A DNA stretch of 64,000 nt from Luteimonas rhizosphaerae (GCF_002849595.1 NZ_NRQR01000002.1:1-64000), one strand, 5' to 3'; shown: positions 18,193 through 29,544, numbered from the stretch's first letter. Program-made: numbers and translations. Notes: generated from the sequence alone by a model not told the origin.

Positions 18193-20424
18193 ATGCACAT
18201 CGGACACCTCCGGATCGGACAGCGCCTCGCTGCCGGCTTCTCATTCCTCATCCTGCTGATGCTCGTACTGACGGTCGTGGGCATCCAGCGCGTCAACCGC
18301 ATCAGCGACAGCCTGCACGCGATCAACGAGGTCAACAGCGTCAAGCAGCGTCACGCGATCAACTTCCGCGGCAGCGTGCACGACCGCGCCATTGCGCTGC
18401 GCGACGTGGTGCTCGCCGATGGACCCGAGGCGGTCGCGGGCGCCGAGGCGCAGATCGAGGCGCTCGCGGGCTTCTACGCCGAGTCCGCAGCGCCGCTCGA
18501 CGCCCTGGTCGCGGCGTCCACCGATGCGCGCGAGGCCGAGATCCTCGCCGGCATCCGGGCCATCGAAAGCGAGGCGCTGCCGCTCACCGCCCAGGTTCGG
18601 ACCCTGCGCGAGGCCGGCGACGTTGCCGGCGCGCAGCAACTGTTGATGACCGAGGCCGCGCCGGCCTTCGTCACCTGGCTCGCGCGGATCAACGCGTTCA
18701 TCGATCTGCAGGAACGCAAGAACCAGCAGGAAGCCGTAGCGGCCGTGCAGGCAGCGGACGGGTTCGCGATGTTCATGCTCACGCTCACCGTTCTGGCGCT
18801 GGTGGCGGGCGGCGTGATCGCCTTCATGTTGACGCGGAGCATCACGCGTCCGCTGCAGCGCACGCTGGTGGCCGCCGAGCGCGTCAGCCGCGGCGAACTG
18901 GATGCGCCCATCGAAGTCGGCCGGCGGGACGAGGTGGGCCAGGTGCTGGCCGCGATGGCGCGCATGCAGGACCAGCTGCGCGCGGTGATCGCCGCCCAAC
19001 GCGAGATGGCGCGCGAGCACGACGCCGGCGCCATAAGCTACCGGATGGACGCGGCGGCGCTGCCGGGCGATTACGGGGTGATGGTCGCGGGCACCAATGC
19101 GCTGGTCGCCGCGCACATCGCAGTGAAGATGCAGGTGGTCGAACTGGCCCGCCGGTATGCGATCGGCGACCTGTCGCAGGACATGGACCGCCTGCCCGGC
19201 GAGAAGGCGGTGATCACCGAGACCATGGATGCGGTCAAGTCCAACCTGACGGCGATCAACGTGGAGATCCGCCGCCTGGTCGAGGCCGCCGCGCGCGGCG
19301 ACTTCAGCGAACGCGGCGACGCGGACCGGTTCGAGTTCGAATTCCAGGACATGGTCGACGGCCTGAACCGGCTGGTGCAGACCGCGGATGCCAACCTGGC
19401 GGACGTCTCCGCCGTCCTGCGGGCGATCGCCCGCGGCGATCTCACCGCGCGCATGGAAGGCGATTACCAGGGCGTGTTCGCCGCGATGCGCGACGACGCC
19501 AACGCGACCGTCGCCCAGCTGACCGGAATCGTCTCGCGCATCCAGGACGCCTCGGGCGCGATCGGCACGGCATCGTCGGAAATCGCCGCCGGCAACCACG
19601 ATCTGTCGCAGCGCACCGAGCAGCAGGCGGCGAACCTCGAGGAGACCGCGGCGTCGATGGAGGAACTGACCTCCACCGTTCGCCAGAATGCCGACAACGC
19701 CCGCCGCGCCGACCAGCTGTCGGCGAGCGCCGCGCAGGTCGCGTCGCAGGGCGGCGAGGTCGTCGGCCAGGTCGTCACCACGATGGCCGAGATCGAGCAG
19801 TCCTCGCGCCGGATCGGCGACATCATCTCGGTCATCGACGGCATCGCCTTCCAGACCAACATCCTGGCGTTGAACGCGGCGGTCGAAGCGGCGCGCGCCG
19901 GCGAACAGGGGCGGGGCTTCGCGGTCGTCGCCTCGGAAGTCCGCACCCTCGCCCAGCGCAGCGCGCAGGCGGCCAAGGAGATCAAGCAGCTGATCGACGA
20001 CTCCACCGGCAAGGTGTCGGAGGGCGCGGCGCTCGCCGGCCAGGCAGGCCGCACGATGGGCGAGATCTTCGCCTCGGTGCAGCGCGTGACCGACATCATG
20101 GCCGAGATCTCGGCGGCCTCGCAGGAACAGGCGGCCGGCATCGAACAGGTCAACCAGACCATCACCCAGATGGACGAGACCACGCAGCAAAACGCCGCGC
20201 TGGTCGAGGAAGCCTCGGCCGCCGCGCGCGCGATGGAGGACCAGGCGGCCGCACTGACCGAGACGGTCTCGGTGTTCCGCATCGAAGCTGAGCAGGCCGC
20301 GATGCAGGCCGCGATGAACGCACCGCGTCCGGCCCCGGCCGCGGCCCGGCGTCCCGCGCCGGCTCGCCGGCCCGCGATCGAGTCGGCCCCGGCGGTGGCG
20401 GTGACCGACTGGGCCGAGTTCTGA
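18193..20424 (+). CDS. Methyl-accepting chemotaxis protein 4 (4-helix-bundle sensor)
   Basis: 743 residues from the ATG at 18193. Same layout as receptor 2: TM1, 4HB_MCP sensor ([20 protein letters not shown]), TM2 at about 192-212, stacked HAMP, MA domain. The sensor differs from receptor 2 at scattered positions, while long parts of the signalling domain are almost base-identical. Unlike receptor 2 it carries a C-terminal extension of about 35 residues, rich in Ala/Pro/Arg, ending VTDWAEF, a CheR/CheB docking-type tail. Likely a duplicate of receptor 2 that gained, or kept, the tail. Confidence 0.93.
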   Translation: MHIGHLRIGQRLAAGFSFLILLMLVLTVVGIQRVNRISDSLHAINEVNSVKQRHAINFRGSVHDRAIALRDVVLADGPEAVAGAEAQIEALAGFYAESAAPLDALVAASTDAREAEILAGIRAIESEALPLTAQVRTLREAGDVAGAQQLLMTEAAPAFVTWLARINAFIDLQERKNQQEAVAAVQAADGFAMFMLTLTVLALVAGGVIAFMLTRSITRPLQRTLVAAERVSRGELDAPIEVGRRDEVGQVLAAMARMQDQLRAVIAAQREMAREHDAGAISYRMDAAALPGDYGVMVAGTNALVAAHIAVKMQVVELARRYAIGDLSQDMDRLPGEKAVITETMDAVKSNLTAINVEIRRLVEAAARGDFSERGDADRFEFEFQDMVDGLNRLVQTADANLADVSAVLRAIARGDLTARMEGDYQGVFAAMRDDANATVAQLTGIVSRIQDASGAIGTASSEIAAGNHDLSQRTEQQAANLEETAASMEELTSTVRQNADNARRADQLSASAAQVASQGGEVVGQVVTTMAEIEQSSRRIGDIISVIDGIAFQTNILALNAAVEAARAGEQGRGFAVVASEVRTLAQRSAQAAKEIKQLIDDSTGKVSEGAALAGQAGRTMGEIFASVQRVTDIMAEISAASQEQAAGIEQVNQTITQMDETTQQNAALVEEASAAARAMEDQAAALTETVSVFRIEAEQAAMQAAMNAPRPAPAAARRPAPARRPAIESAPAVAVTDWAEF

Positions 20425-20531
20425 GGCCCCGCGTCACCGCGCGTCGGCGTGTATGCGGCGTGCGTCGACGCGCCGCCCGCCCGCCACCAACCCGGTCATC
20501 GGTCGTGACCCGGATCACGGAAAGGAATCGC

Positions 20532-20558
20532 TCAAGCCGCTCCGTCACGCGCCGATAA
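20532..20558 (+). promoter_or_regulatory. Sigma-28 (FliA) promoter for the fifth receptor
   Basis: TCAA at 20532-20535, 15 bases, GCCGATAA at 20551-20558: the -10 element is a perfect match to the FliA consensus. Leader of about 45 bases to the start codon at 20604. Confidence 0.7.
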
Positions 20559-20603
20559 CAAAGGCGTCCATCCAACACGGCCAGGCTGGCCGGAGCGCAC
20601 ACC

Positions 20604-23381
20604 ATGACCCGACCCCTCCAGCACGCATCGATCGGCACCAAGCTGTCGATCGCCGCCGCCCTTGCCGCGGGCCTCTGCCTGCTGCTGCTCGCGGTCATCG
20701 TCTACCGCGATTCCGCCGACGTCTACGAACGCGAAGCCAGCCTGGCGCTCGCCGATGCAGCCGGCGCGGTCGGCGAGAGCGTCGCCCTCTACGAAGGCAC
20801 CCTGGTCGACAACACCGAGCGGCTGGGCAGCGCGTTCGCGGCGATGCTCCCGGCCGAGGCGCCGACGCTGGATGCGGACCGCACGGTGCTGGTCGCCGAG
20901 CGCGACACCCCGCGCCTGGCCTTCGGTCGCCATGTCGCCAACCTGGACTTCGCCAGCGTCGACCGCTTCACCGGCAACACCGGCGCGGTGGCGACGATCT
21001 TCGCCCGCGACGCCGACGACTTCGTCCGCGTGACCACCTCGCTGACCAACGACGCCGGCGAGCGCGTCGTCGGCACCGCGCTCGACCTCGCGCACCCGGC
21101 GCACGCGCGCCTGCTCGCCGGCGAGTCCTACACCGGCCGCGCGCGCCTGTTCGGCCGCGACTACATGACCCACTACCGGCCGTTGCTCGACGCGGAAGGC
21201 GCCATCGTCGGCAGCCTCTTCATCGGCCTCGACTACACCGAAGGCCTGGCGGCGTTGACCTCGCGCCTGCGCGAGACCCGCATCGGCGGCGACGGCTACA
21301 TCGTCGTCGTCGACCGCAGCGGCGAGACCCCGGTGCTCGTCTCCCACCCCGCCGGCACCGAAGGTGATCCGCTGGCACTCGCGACCCCCGACGGGCACGA
21401 GGCCCTGAGCGCCCTGTTGGCCGCGGCCGAGGGCGATGCGCGCCTGGCGTTGTCGCCCGACGGCGCCGCGCCGGCGGCCGCTGCCGACCTGCACGCCGCC
21501 GCGTTCGCGCCGTGGAACTGGGTGCTGCTGGCAGTCAAGCCGCGGCAGCACGCGGAAGCCGCGTTGGCCGCGATGCGCTGGAAGATCGCCGGCGTGTCGC
21601 TGCTGGCCCTGGTCGCACTGGTGATCGCCATCGTCGTCGTCAGCCGCCGGCTGGTGTCGCGCCCGCTCGGCCGCGCGATCGCGATCGCGGACCGCGTCGC
21701 CGAGGGCGATCTCGACACCGCGATCGTCGCGTCCGGCCACGACGAGACCGCGCACCTGCTGCAGGCGCTGGCGCGCATGCAGGACGGACTGCGCCAGCGC
21801 GCCGAGCAGGACCAGGCGAGCGGACGCGAGAGCCTGCGCATCCGCACCGCGCTCGACAGCGTGACCACGCACGTGATGATCGCCGACACCGCGCGCGACA
21901 TCGTCTACGTCAACCGGCCGCTGCAGCGCATGCTCGCCGAGGCCCAGGACGACCTGCGCCGCGACCTGCCCGCGTTCGACGCGAGCGCGCTGGTCGGCAG
22001 CAACATCGACGGTTTCCACAAGGCGCCCGAACACCAGGCGACGATGCTGGCGCGACTGCGCGACACCCACCGCGCGCAGATCCGCATCGGCGGCCGCACG
22101 ATGCAGCTCATCATCAGCCCGATCCTGGACGCCAAGGGCACGTCGGAAGGGTTCGTCGTGGAATGGGCCGACCGCACCGCCGAGGTCCAGGTCGAGGCGG
22201 AAGTGTCGCGGATCGTCGCCGCCGCTGCGGCCGGCGACCTGTCGGGCCGCGTGCGCACCGACGACAAGCACGGCTTCCTGCTGCAGCTCGCGCAGCAGCT
22301 CAACGGCCTGCTGGACGCGAATGCGACCAGCCTCGACCAGGTGTCGGGCGTGCTGACCGCACTCGCCGAGGGCGACCTCACCGCGCGCATGGACGGCGAT
22401 TTCCACGGCGTGTTCGCGACCATGCGCGACGACGCCAACGCGACCGTCGCCCAGCTGACCGGCATCGTCTCGCGCATCCAGGACGCCTCGGGCGCGATCG
22501 GCACCGCGTCGTCCGAGATCGCCGCCGGCAACAACGATCTCTCGCGCCGCACCGAGCAGCAGGCGGCGAACCTCGAGGAGACCGCGGCGTCGATGGAGGA
22601 ACTGACCTCCACCGTGCGCCAGAACGCGGATCACGCCCGCCAGGCCAACCAGCTGTCGCTGAGCGCCGCGCAGGTCGCGTCGCAGGGTGGCGAGGTAGTC
22701 GGTCAGGTGGTGGAGACGATGGCCGACATCGAGAAGTCCTCGCGCAAGATCGGCGACATCATCTCGGTCATCGACGGCATCGCCTTCCAGACCAACATCC
22801 TCGCGCTCAACGCGGCGGTCGAAGCGGCACGTGCCGGCGAACAGGGCCGCGGCTTCGCGGTCGTCGCCTCGGAAGTGCGCACCCTGGCCCAGCGCAGCGC
22901 GCAGGCCGCGAAGGAGATCAAGGGCCTGATCGACGACTCCACCGGCAAGGTCTCGCAGGGCGCGGCCCTCGCGGGCGAAGCCGGCAGGACGATGGGCGAG
23001 ATCGTGTCGTCGGTGCAGCGCGTGACCGACATCATGGCCGAGATCGCCGCCGCGTCGCAGGAACAGGCCGCGGGCATCGAACAGGTCAACCAGACCATCA
23101 CCCAGATGGACGAGACCACGCAGCAGAACGCCGCCCTGGTCGAGGAAGCCACCGCCGCCGCACGCGCGATGGAAGAACAGGCCGCCGCGCTGACCGAGAC
23201 GGTGTCGATCTTCCGCACCGACGCGCTCGCCGCACCGGTGCTGCCCCCCGCACCCCTGCCTGCGACGCGCCCCGCACCGCCGGCACCGGCGCGCCGCGCC
23301 GCGCCGTCGGCACGTCCCACCCGCGTCGCGGCGGCACGCCCTGCGGTCGCCCTCGCCGAGGCGGACTGGGCGGAATTCTGA
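20604..23381 (+). CDS. Methyl-accepting chemotaxis protein 5 (Cache sensor, PAS, HAMP)
   Basis: 925 residues, the largest receptor. TM1 at about 14-35; a large periplasmic double-Cache (Cache_3/Cache_2-like) sensor at about 40-315 ([50 protein letters not shown]); TM2 at about 330-350; HAMP; PAS at about 415-530; second HAMP; MA domain with the normal tip. It ends EADWAEF. The signalling domain mixes blocks typical of receptors 2/4 ([17 protein letters not shown]) and 1/3 ([12 protein letters not shown]), pointing to recombination among neighbours. Cache domains usually bind small organic acids or amino acids, but the ligand cannot be read here. Confidence 0.93.
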   Translation: MTRPLQHASIGTKLSIAAALAAGLCLLLLAVIVYRDSADVYEREASLALADAAGAVGESVALYEGTLVDNTERLGSAFAAMLPAEAPTLDADRTVLVAERDTPRLAFGRHVANLDFASVDRFTGNTGAVATIFARDADDFVRVTTSLTNDAGERVVGTALDLAHPAHARLLAGESYTGRARLFGRDYMTHYRPLLDAEGAIVGSLFIGLDYTEGLAALTSRLRETRIGGDGYIVVVDRSGETPVLVSHPAGTEGDPLALATPDGHEALSALLAAAEGDARLALSPDGAAPAAAADLHAAAFAPWNWVLLAVKPRQHAEAALAAMRWKIAGVSLLALVALVIAIVVVSRRLVSRPLGRAIAIADRVAEGDLDTAIVASGHDETAHLLQALARMQDGLRQRAEQDQASGRESLRIRTALDSVTTHVMIADTARDIVYVNRPLQRMLAEAQDDLRRDLPAFDASALVGSNIDGFHKAPEHQATMLARLRDTHRAQIRIGGRTMQLIISPILDAKGTSEGFVVEWADRTAEVQVEAEVSRIVAAAAAGDLSGRVRTDDKHGFLLQLAQQLNGLLDANATSLDQVSGVLTALAEGDLTARMDGDFHGVFATMRDDANATVAQLTGIVSRIQDASGAIGTASSEIAAGNNDLSRRTEQQAANLEETAASMEELTSTVRQNADHARQANQLSLSAAQVASQGGEVVGQVVETMADIEKSSRKIGDIISVIDGIAFQTNILALNAAVEAARAGEQGRGFAVVASEVRTLAQRSAQAAKEIKGLIDDSTGKVSQGAALAGEAGRTMGEIVSSVQRVTDIMAEIAAASQEQAAGIEQVNQTITQMDETTQQNAALVEEATAAARAMEEQAAALTETVSIFRTDALAAPVLPPAPLPATRPAPPAPARRAAPSARPTRVAAARPAVALAEADWAEF

Positions 23382-23421
23382 CCACCGCCACGCGTGACGC
23401 GTGATCCCGGCCCCGGCACGG

Positions 23422-23448
23422 TCAACTTTCCGTCGCCGGGGCCGATAC
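23422..23448 (+). promoter_or_regulatory. Sigma-28 (FliA) promoter for cheR-cheD-cheB
   Basis: TCAA at 23422-23425, 15 bases, GCCGATAC at 23441-23448, 31 bases before the cheR ATG. Confidence 0.65.
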
Positions 23449-23479
23449 CCCTGCAGGCACCTTGCGCGAATCCGGCCCC

Positions 23480-24352
23480 ATGTCAGCGACCTTCCTGCCC
23501 CACCCGCCGATCGGCAAACGCGATTTCACGTTCTCGGATCGCGATTTCCGCCGCATCTGCCAGCTGATCCACGACCGCGCCGGCATCGCCCTCGTCGACA
23601 GCAAGCGCGACATGGTCTACGGCCGCCTGTCGCGACGCCTGCGCGCGCTCGGGCTGACCGGGTTCGGCGATTACCTCGACCAGCTCGAACGCGATCCCGA
23701 CGGCGAGGAATGGCAGGCGTTCACCAATGCACTGACGACCAACCTGACCGCGTTCTTCCGCGAGCCGCACCATTTCGACCACCTGCGGGCGCAGCTCGAG
23801 AGCAGCGGCGCGACCGCGCGTGCGCCGCTGACGCTGTGGTCGAGCGCGGCATCGACCGGCGAGGAGCCCTACTCGATCGCGATCACCGCCTGCGAGGCCT
23901 TCGGCACGATGACGCCGCCGGTGCGCATCCTCGCCACCGACATCGACACCCAGGTGCTGGCGACGGGGCAGCGCGGCGTCTACCCGGTCGAACGCGTGGC
24001 GGGGCTCGATGCCGAGCGCCGTCGTCGCTTCTTCCAGCGCGGCACCGGGCCGAACGAGGGCCAGTGCCGCGTGCATCCCGCGCTGCAGGCGCTGATCGAC
24101 TTCCGTCCGCTGAACCTGCTGAGCCCCCGCTACGACATCGGCGGCCCGTTCGCGGCGCTGTTCTGCCGCAACGTGATGATCTATTTCGACAAGCCGACCC
24201 AGCGCGGCATCCTCTCGCGCCTGGTCACGCACATGGATGCAGGCAGCCTGCTCTACACCGGCCATTCCGAGAACTACCTGCACGCCGCCGACCTGATCCG
24301 CCCCTGCGGCCGCACGCTCTACCGCCGCAACTTCGGGACGGACGCGCCGTGA
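23480..24352 (+). CDS. cheR: Chemotaxis protein methyltransferase CheR
   Basis: 290 residues. N-terminal helical domain, then the SAM-dependent methyltransferase domain with [31 protein letters not shown] (SAM loop) and [15 protein letters not shown]. It methylates glutamates on the receptors; the DWAEF tails of receptors 3, 4 and 5 are the likely tethers through its beta-subdomain. Start chosen at the ATG 23480; an in-frame TTG at 23462 is possible, and neither has a strong ribosome site. It overlaps cheD by 4 bases. Confidence 0.95.
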   Translation: MSATFLPHPPIGKRDFTFSDRDFRRICQLIHDRAGIALVDSKRDMVYGRLSRRLRALGLTGFGDYLDQLERDPDGEEWQAFTNALTTNLTAFFREPHHFDHLRAQLESSGATARAPLTLWSSAASTGEEPYSIAITACEAFGTMTPPVRILATDIDTQVLATGQRGVYPVERVAGLDAERRRRFFQRGTGPNEGQCRVHPALQALIDFRPLNLLSPRYDIGGPFAALFCRNVMIYFDKPTQRGILSRLVTHMDAGSLLYTGHSENYLHAADLIRPCGRTLYRRNFGTDAP

Positions 24353-24948
24353 CCCGCGCGGCAGTGCGCGAGGACGAGGTGCTGCGGTATCGCGATCCGC
24401 AGTTCAAGGTGCCGGCCGCGAAACTGCTGCCGACCCAGTACCTCGTCGTCGACGACGCCACCGCACTGGTGACCGTGCTCGGGTCCTGCGTCGCCGCCTG
24501 CGTGCGCGACCCGCTGCTGCAGCTCGGCGGCATGAACCACTTCATGCTGCCCGAGGGCAACGTCGGCGACGGCGCGCCCGCGCGCTACGGCAGCTACGCG
24601 ATGGAACTGCTGATCAACGAGCTGCTCAAGCGCGGCGCCAGCCGGCGCCGGCTCGAGGCCAAGGTCTTCGGCGGCGCCAACGTGCTGCGCGGCTTCACCA
24701 GCAATCCGGTCGGCAGCCGCAATGCCGAGTTCGTGCGCGCCTACCTGCACGCGGAACAGATCCCGATCGTCGCCGAGGACCTGTGCGGCATCCATCCGCG
24801 CAAGGTCTGGTTCTTCGCCGACACCGGCCGCGTCGTCGTCAACCGCCTGCCGCATGCGCACGAGGCGGAGGTCGCGGCGACCGAGTCCGCGGTCCGCGCC
24901 CGCCTGTCGCGCGCGCCGGTCACCGGCGGCGTGGAACTGTTCGAATGA
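24349..24948 (+). CDS. cheD: Chemoreceptor glutamine deamidase CheD
   Basis: 199 residues starting at a GTG overlapping the cheR stop (GTGA). The catalytic Cys is in [12 protein letters not shown] and the His in [20 protein letters not shown] and [10 protein letters not shown] are further family marks. CheD deamidates receptor glutamines and can interact with CheY-P phosphatases. It is the middle gene of a tightly overlapping cheR-cheD-cheB operon. Confidence 0.94.
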   Translation: MTRAAVREDEVLRYRDPQFKVPAAKLLPTQYLVVDDATALVTVLGSCVAACVRDPLLQLGGMNHFMLPEGNVGDGAPARYGSYAMELLINELLKRGASRRRLEAKVFGGANVLRGFTSNPVGSRNAEFVRAYLHAEQIPIVAEDLCGIHPRKVWFFADTGRVVVNRLPHAHEAEVAATESAVRARLSRAPVTGGVELFE

Positions 24949-26012
24949 CCGCCGCCCCGCCCTGCCGGGTGCTGATCGTCGACGATTCCGCAGTGGTCCG
25001 GCAGATGCTGACCGAGATCCTCGGCAACGACCCGGACATCGAGGTCGTCGGCACCGCCGCCGATCCGCTACTCGCGCGCGAGAAGATCAAGCGCCTGCGG
25101 CCGGACGTGATCACGCTCGACGTGGAAATGCCGCGCATGGACGGCCTGGCCTTTCTCGAGAACCTGATGCGCCTGCATCCGATTCCGGTGGTGATGGTGT
25201 CGTCGCTGACCGAACGCGGCGCCGACATCACCCTGCAGGCGCTGGCGCTCGGCGCGGTGGATTTCGTCTCCAAGCCCAAGCTCGACGTCGCCCGCGGCCT
25301 GCAGGGATACGCCGACGAGATCACCGCCAAGGTGCGGATGGCGGCGCGGTCGCGCGTGCGCGCCCTGGTCCGTCCGGCCGCGCCGCGGATCACCCTGGAC
25401 GCCGCCGCGCCGCCCGCCGCGCCCGCGCTGCGCTTCCGCACCACCGACCGCCTGATCGCGATCGGCGCCTCCGCCGGCGGTACCGAAGCCCTGCGCGTCG
25501 TGCTCGAAGCGATGCCGCCCGACGCCCCGGCGATCGTCATCACCCAGCACCTGCCGGCGGCCTTCAGCACGCCGTTCGCCGAACGCCTGGACCGGCATTC
25601 GGCGATGTCGGTCCGCGAAGCGCACGACGGCGAGGCGGTCGTGCCGGGCCACGTCTACCTGCCGCCCGGCGGTCGCCATCTGCGCATCATCCGCGACGGT
25701 GCCCGCTGGCGATGCCGCGTCGACGACGGTCCGGCGATCAACCGGCACAAGCCGGCGGTCGACGTGCTGTTCCGTTCGGTGGCGGGCAGCGCAGGCGCCA
25801 ATGCCATCGGCGTCATCCTCACCGGCATGGGCGACGACGGCGCGCGCGGCCTGCTCGAACTGCGCAACGCCGGTGCGCCGACGCTGGTGCAGGACGAAGC
25901 CACCAGCGTCGTCTGGGGCATGCCCGGCAGCGCGGTGCGCCTGGGCGCGGCGGAAGAACAGGTGCCGCTGGACAAGATCGCGGCGCGCCTGATGGCGCTC
26001 GCACGCGCCTAG
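24945..26012 (+). CDS. cheB: Chemotaxis methylesterase/glutamine amidase CheB
   Basis: 355 residues. N-terminal receiver ([12 protein letters not shown], phospho-Asp in [12 protein letters not shown], Lys in FVSKPK), linker, and C-terminal methylesterase with catalytic Ser in [10 protein letters not shown], His in TQHLPAAFS and Asp in [10 protein letters not shown]. It removes receptor methyl groups when phosphorylated by CheA. The ATG overlaps the cheD stop (ATGA). Confidence 0.95.
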   Translation: MTAAPPCRVLIVDDSAVVRQMLTEILGNDPDIEVVGTAADPLLAREKIKRLRPDVITLDVEMPRMDGLAFLENLMRLHPIPVVMVSSLTERGADITLQALALGAVDFVSKPKLDVARGLQGYADEITAKVRMAARSRVRALVRPAAPRITLDAAAPPAAPALRFRTTDRLIAIGASAGGTEALRVVLEAMPPDAPAIVITQHLPAAFSTPFAERLDRHSAMSVREAHDGEAVVPGHVYLPPGGRHLRIIRDGARWRCRVDDGPAINRHKPAVDVLFRSVAGSAGANAIGVILTGMGDDGARGLLELRNAGAPTLVQDEATSVVWGMPGSAVRLGAAEEQVPLDKIAARLMALARA

Positions 26013-26133
26013 TGCGCGATGCAGACAGTCAAGTTCTCCTGACGACCTAGCGCCCAGCCTTCTGGTTGCCGGACAGCCCGATGCTGCCAGCGGCATTCCG
26101 AGCCGTCGCGTCGCGAAGGCCATCGGCCCCATG

Positions 26134-26160
26134 AAAAACCCGGCACCAGGCCGGGTTTTT
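26134..26160 (+). terminator. Bidirectional terminator between cheB and acnB
   Basis: AAAAACCCGG at 26134-26143 pairs with CCGGGTTTTT at 26151-26160, extendable by one base pair. The A-run and T-run let it end both cheB (plus) and acnB (minus). Confidence 0.85.
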
Positions 26161-26181
26161 CATCTCCGCAAACCGCTGCCG

Positions 26182-26268
26182 TCAGGCCGCGGTCTTCTCG
26201 CCCGCGTCGACGTACTCCGGAATCTGGTCGAAGTTCATGTAGCGGTAGACCCCGTTCGCGGCGGAATC
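26182..26268 (-). other. Detached C-terminal tail of acnB after an in-frame stop
   Basis: In the acnB frame, after the TAA at 26271-26269, the reading continues DSAANGVYRYMNFDQIPEYV and ends AGEKTAA with a TGA at 26184-26182. VYRYMNFDQI is the conserved end of AcnB, and the spacing from the upstream ...YMADVGV matches the family, so a single sense codon (for instance TAC) appears to have become TAA. Confidence 0.75.
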
Positions 26269-28788
26269 TTACACGCCGACGTCGGCCATGTACTCGGCCT
26301 TGGTCGGAATGCGGCCCAGGCGCGAGCAGATCGCGGCGAGTTCCGCCGAACCCAGATACACGTTCGAGTTGCGGCCCAGACGGTTGGGGAAGTTGCGGGT
26401 CGACGTGGAAAACACCGTCGCGCCTTCCTTGACCTGCGCCTGGTTGCCCATGCACAGCGAGCAGCCCGGCATTTCCATGCGTGCGCCGGCCGTGCCGAAG
26501 GTGCCGTAATGGCCTTCTTTGGTCAGCTCCGCGGCATCCATCTTGGTCGGCGGCGCGACCCACAGCTTGGTCGGGATGTCGCGCTTGCCCTCGAGCAGCT
26601 TGGACGCGGCGCGGAAGTGGCCGATGTTGGTCATGCACGAACCGATGAACACTTCGTCGATGACCGCGCCGGAGACGTCGGACAGCGTCTTGACGTCGTC
26701 CGGATCGTTCGGGCACGCGACGATCGGCTCGTGCACGTCGGCCAGGTCGATCTCGATGACCGCGGCGTACTCGGCATCGGCATCGCCCTGCAGCAGCTGC
26801 GGATCGGCAAGCCAGGCGTCCATCTTCTCGATGCGGCGGGCCAGCGAGCGCGGGTCCTGGTAGCCCTCGGCGATCATCCACTTCAGCAGGGTGATGTTGC
26901 TGGTGATGTATTCGATGATCGGCGCCTTGTCGAGGTGCACGGTGCAGCCGGCGGCGGAGCGCTCGGCCGAGGCGTCGGACAGTTCGAACGCCTGCTCGAC
27001 CTTCAGATCCGGCAGGCCTTCGATCTCGAGGATGCGGCCGGAGAAGATGTTCTTCTTGCCCTGCTTGGCCACCGTCAGCAGACCGGCCTTGATCGCGTAC
27101 AGCGGAATCGCGTTGACCAGGTCACGCAGGGTGACGCCGGGCTGCATCTTGCCCTTGAAGCGGACCAGCACCGATTCGGGCATGTCGAGCGGCATGACAC
27201 CGGTCGCGGCCGCGAACGCGACCAGGCCCGACCCCGCCGGGAACGAGATGCCGACCGGGAAGCGCGTGTGCGAGTCGCCGCCGGTGCCGACGGTGTCGGG
27301 CAGCAGCATGCGGTTGAGCCAGCTGTGGATCACGCCGTCGCCGGGACGCAGCGAGATGCCGCCGCGGGTGGAGATGAATTCCGGCAGCGTGTGGTGGGTC
27401 TTGACGTCGACCGGCTTCGGATACGCGGCGGTGTGGCAGAACGACTGCATCACCAGATCCGCGGAGAAGCCCAGGCACGCGAGGTCCTTGAGTTCGTCGC
27501 GGGTCATCGGACCGGTCGTGTCCTGCGACCCCACCGAGGTCATCTTCGGCTCGCAATAGGTCCCGGGACGCACGCCCTGGCCTTCCGGCAGACCGATCGC
27601 ACGGCCGACCATCTTCTGCGCCAGCGAGAAGCCCTTGCCGGTATCGGCCGGCTGCTGCGGCAGGCGGAACAGTTCCAGCGTCGGCAGGCCCAGCGACTCG
27701 CGCGCCTTGGCGGTCAGGCCGCGGCCGACGATCAGCGGAATGCGGCCACCGGCGCGCACTTCGTCGAACAGCACTTCGGACTTGACCTGGAATTCGGCGA
27801 TCACATTGCCGTCCTTGAGTGCCTTGCCGTCGTAGGGACGCAGCTCGATCACATCGCCCTGCTCCATCTGCGACACGTCGAGTTCGATCGGCAGCGCGCC
27901 GGCGTCCTCCATCGTGTTGTAGAAGATCGGCGCGATCTTCGAGCCCAGGCAGACGCCGCCGAAGCGCTTGTTCGGAATGAAGGGAATGTCCTCGCCGGTC
28001 CACCACAGCACCGAGTTGGTCGCGGACTTGCGGCTCGAGCCGGTGCCGACGACGTCGCCGACGTAGGCGACCAGATGGCCCTTGTCCTTGAGATCGCGAA
28101 TGGCCTGGATCGGGCCTCGCTTGCCGTCTTTCTCCGGTACGAAGGGCGCACGTTCGCGCGCGTTGTTCAGCATCGCCAGCGCGTGCATCGGGATGTCGGG
28201 ACGCGTGGTCGCGTCGGGCGCCGGCGACAGGTCGTCGGTGTTGGTCTCGCCCGGCACCTTGAACACCGTCAGCGTCATCGACTGCGGCACTTCCGGCTTG
28301 CTGGTGAACCACTCGGCGTCGGCCCAGCTCTGGATCACGGCCTTGGCGTGGGCGTTGCCCGCCCTGGATTTCTCTTCGACATCGTGGAACGCGTCGAACA
28401 CCAGCAGCGTGTGCTTCAGGCCTTCGGCGGCGATCGCGCCGACCTCGGCATCGTCGAGCAGATCGACCAGCGGCTGCACGTTGTAGCCGCCGAGCATCGT
28501 GCCCAGCAGTTCGGTGGCGCGCGCGCGGGTGATCAGCGCGCTGCGCTCGGTGCCGAAAGCGATCGCGGCGAGGTACGAGGCCTTGACCTTGGCGGCGTCG
28601 TCGACGCCGGCCGGCACGCGGTGGGTCAGCAGGTCGAGCAGAAACGCCTGCTGGGACGCATGGTCCCCGCCCGCCGGCGGCGCCTTCAGCAGCTCGATGA
28701 CCTCGGCGGTCTGCTGCGGCGTCAGCGGCAGCGGCGGGATGCCGAGCGCGGCGCGCTCGGCTTCGTGGTGGCGGTAGGCTTCCAACAT
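26269..28788 (-). CDS. acnB: Aconitate hydratase B (RpfA homologue), ending early
   Basis: 839 residues as read; about 868 if the detached tail is included, close to the E. coli length of 865. HEAT-like N-terminal domain ([20 protein letters not shown]), swivel domain, then the catalytic domains with the cluster-binding region [33 protein letters not shown] and [11 protein letters not shown]. AcnB is the main TCA aconitase, and the xanthomonad homologue at this locus is called rpfA. A TAA at codon 840 removes the last 29 residues; the rest looks normal. Whether this form is stable is unclear. Start ATG at 28788 has GGAACTCC upstream on the coding strand (GGAGTTCCCCGC). Confidence 0.93.
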   Translation of the reverse strand: MLEAYRHHEAERAALGIPPLPLTPQQTAEVIELLKAPPAGGDHASQQAFLLDLLTHRVPAGVDDAAKVKASYLAAIAFGTERSALITRARATELLGTMLGGYNVQPLVDLLDDAEVGAIAAEGLKHTLLVFDAFHDVEEKSRAGNAHAKAVIQSWADAEWFTSKPEVPQSMTLTVFKVPGETNTDDLSPAPDATTRPDIPMHALAMLNNARERAPFVPEKDGKRGPIQAIRDLKDKGHLVAYVGDVVGTGSSRKSATNSVLWWTGEDIPFIPNKRFGGVCLGSKIAPIFYNTMEDAGALPIELDVSQMEQGDVIELRPYDGKALKDGNVIAEFQVKSEVLFDEVRAGGRIPLIVGRGLTAKARESLGLPTLELFRLPQQPADTGKGFSLAQKMVGRAIGLPEGQGVRPGTYCEPKMTSVGSQDTTGPMTRDELKDLACLGFSADLVMQSFCHTAAYPKPVDVKTHHTLPEFISTRGGISLRPGDGVIHSWLNRMLLPDTVGTGGDSHTRFPVGISFPAGSGLVAFAAATGVMPLDMPESVLVRFKGKMQPGVTLRDLVNAIPLYAIKAGLLTVAKQGKKNIFSGRILEIEGLPDLKVEQAFELSDASAERSAAGCTVHLDKAPIIEYITSNITLLKWMIAEGYQDPRSLARRIEKMDAWLADPQLLQGDADAEYAAVIEIDLADVHEPIVACPNDPDDVKTLSDVSGAVIDEVFIGSCMTNIGHFRAASKLLEGKRDIPTKLWVAPPTKMDAAELTKEGHYGTFGTAGARMEMPGCSLCMGNQAQVKEGATVFSTSTRNFPNRLGRNSNVYLGSAELAAICSRLGRIPTKAEYMADVGV

Positions 28789-28849
28789 GCGGGGAACTCC
28801 AGATCGAGCAGTGGGTGCGCGCCCTCGCGGGCGGCGCGGATAACGGACG

Positions 28850-29251
28850 TCAGGCCGAAGGAACGATCAGCCTGAGGCCCTTGAAATAGGTGCGGAAGAA
28901 CGCGTCGTCGCGTGTGATCAGTCCATTGCACTGGAGCAGCGCGTGCGCGCCGACCAGAAAATCGGGCACCGCGCGCACCAGTCCGTCGTTGCGGCGCCAG
29001 TACCGGCGCTGCATCTCGCCGGCGCGCAGCGCGGACTTCGCCTCGATGCCGCTGAAGCGCACGCCCATGTCCTCGAGCACGGCCATGGTTTCGTCGCCGT
29101 CGTGCAGCGCGCTGCAGATCTCCGACAGCGCGATGTCGCAGACGACCACGGGCCCGCTGCTCAGGTGCTGGCGCAGGCAGGCCTCGGCGGCATCCGCGTT
29201 GGGGCCGTCGACCAGCAGGTCGATCAGCACCGGGGCATCGACGGCGATCAC
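28850..29251 (-). CDS. vapC: PIN-domain toxin (VapC-like)
   Basis: 133 residues with a PIN ribonuclease fold. The first Asp is in [12 protein letters not shown] (residues 1-13), a conserved acidic residue in ALSEICSAL, the third in [11 protein letters not shown] and the last in [13 protein letters not shown]. These are the metal-binding acids of VapC toxins, which cleave RNA. The GTG start lies 3 bases after the antitoxin stop, so translation is coupled. Located between the two aconitase genes, as in several xanthomonad genomes. Normally active-looking. Confidence 0.88.
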   Translation of the reverse strand: MIAVDAPVLIDLLVDGPNADAAEACLRQHLSSGPVVVCDIALSEICSALHDGDETMAVLEDMGVRFSGIEAKSALRAGEMQRRYWRRNDGLVRAVPDFLVGAHALLQCNGLITRDDAFFRTYFKGLRLIVPSA

Positions 29252-29254
29252 GGG

Positions 29255-29527
29255 TCAGTCGTCCGCGGGGCCGCCGGCGGCCGGATCGGCATCGGGCGGG
29301 GTGCCCTCGTGGCCGCGCGCCGCGCGCATCGCCGTATCGGTGGACGCGAACCCTTCGAGCCGGAAGCGGCCGCGTGCGCGCGACACCGCATCGTCGACAC
29401 TTTTCCGCAGCACGATACGGCTACCCTCGAGCTCGACCTTCAGGATCGTGCCCTTGCTGAGGCCCAGCGCATCGCGAACCGCCTTCGGCAGGGTGATCTG
29501 GCCGCGCTCGGCAACGGTGGCTTCCAT
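29255..29527 (-). CDS. vapB: AbrB/SpoVT-type antitoxin (VapB-like)
   Basis: 90 residues. The N-terminal 45 form a swapped-hairpin AbrB/MazE DNA-binding domain (ATVAERGQITLPKAVRDALG, GTILKVELEGSRIVLRK). The C-terminal half is a polar, Gly/Ala/Asp-rich tail that should bind and neutralise the toxin encoded next. It is expected to repress its own promoter: an inverted GTATG/CATAC repeat overlaps the -10 element just upstream. Confidence 0.88.
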   Translation of the reverse strand: MEATVAERGQITLPKAVRDALGLSKGTILKVELEGSRIVLRKSVDDAVSRARGRFRLEGFASTDTAMRAARGHEGTPPDADPAAGGPADD

Positions 29528-29544
29528 CGGACGACCCCTGTACG

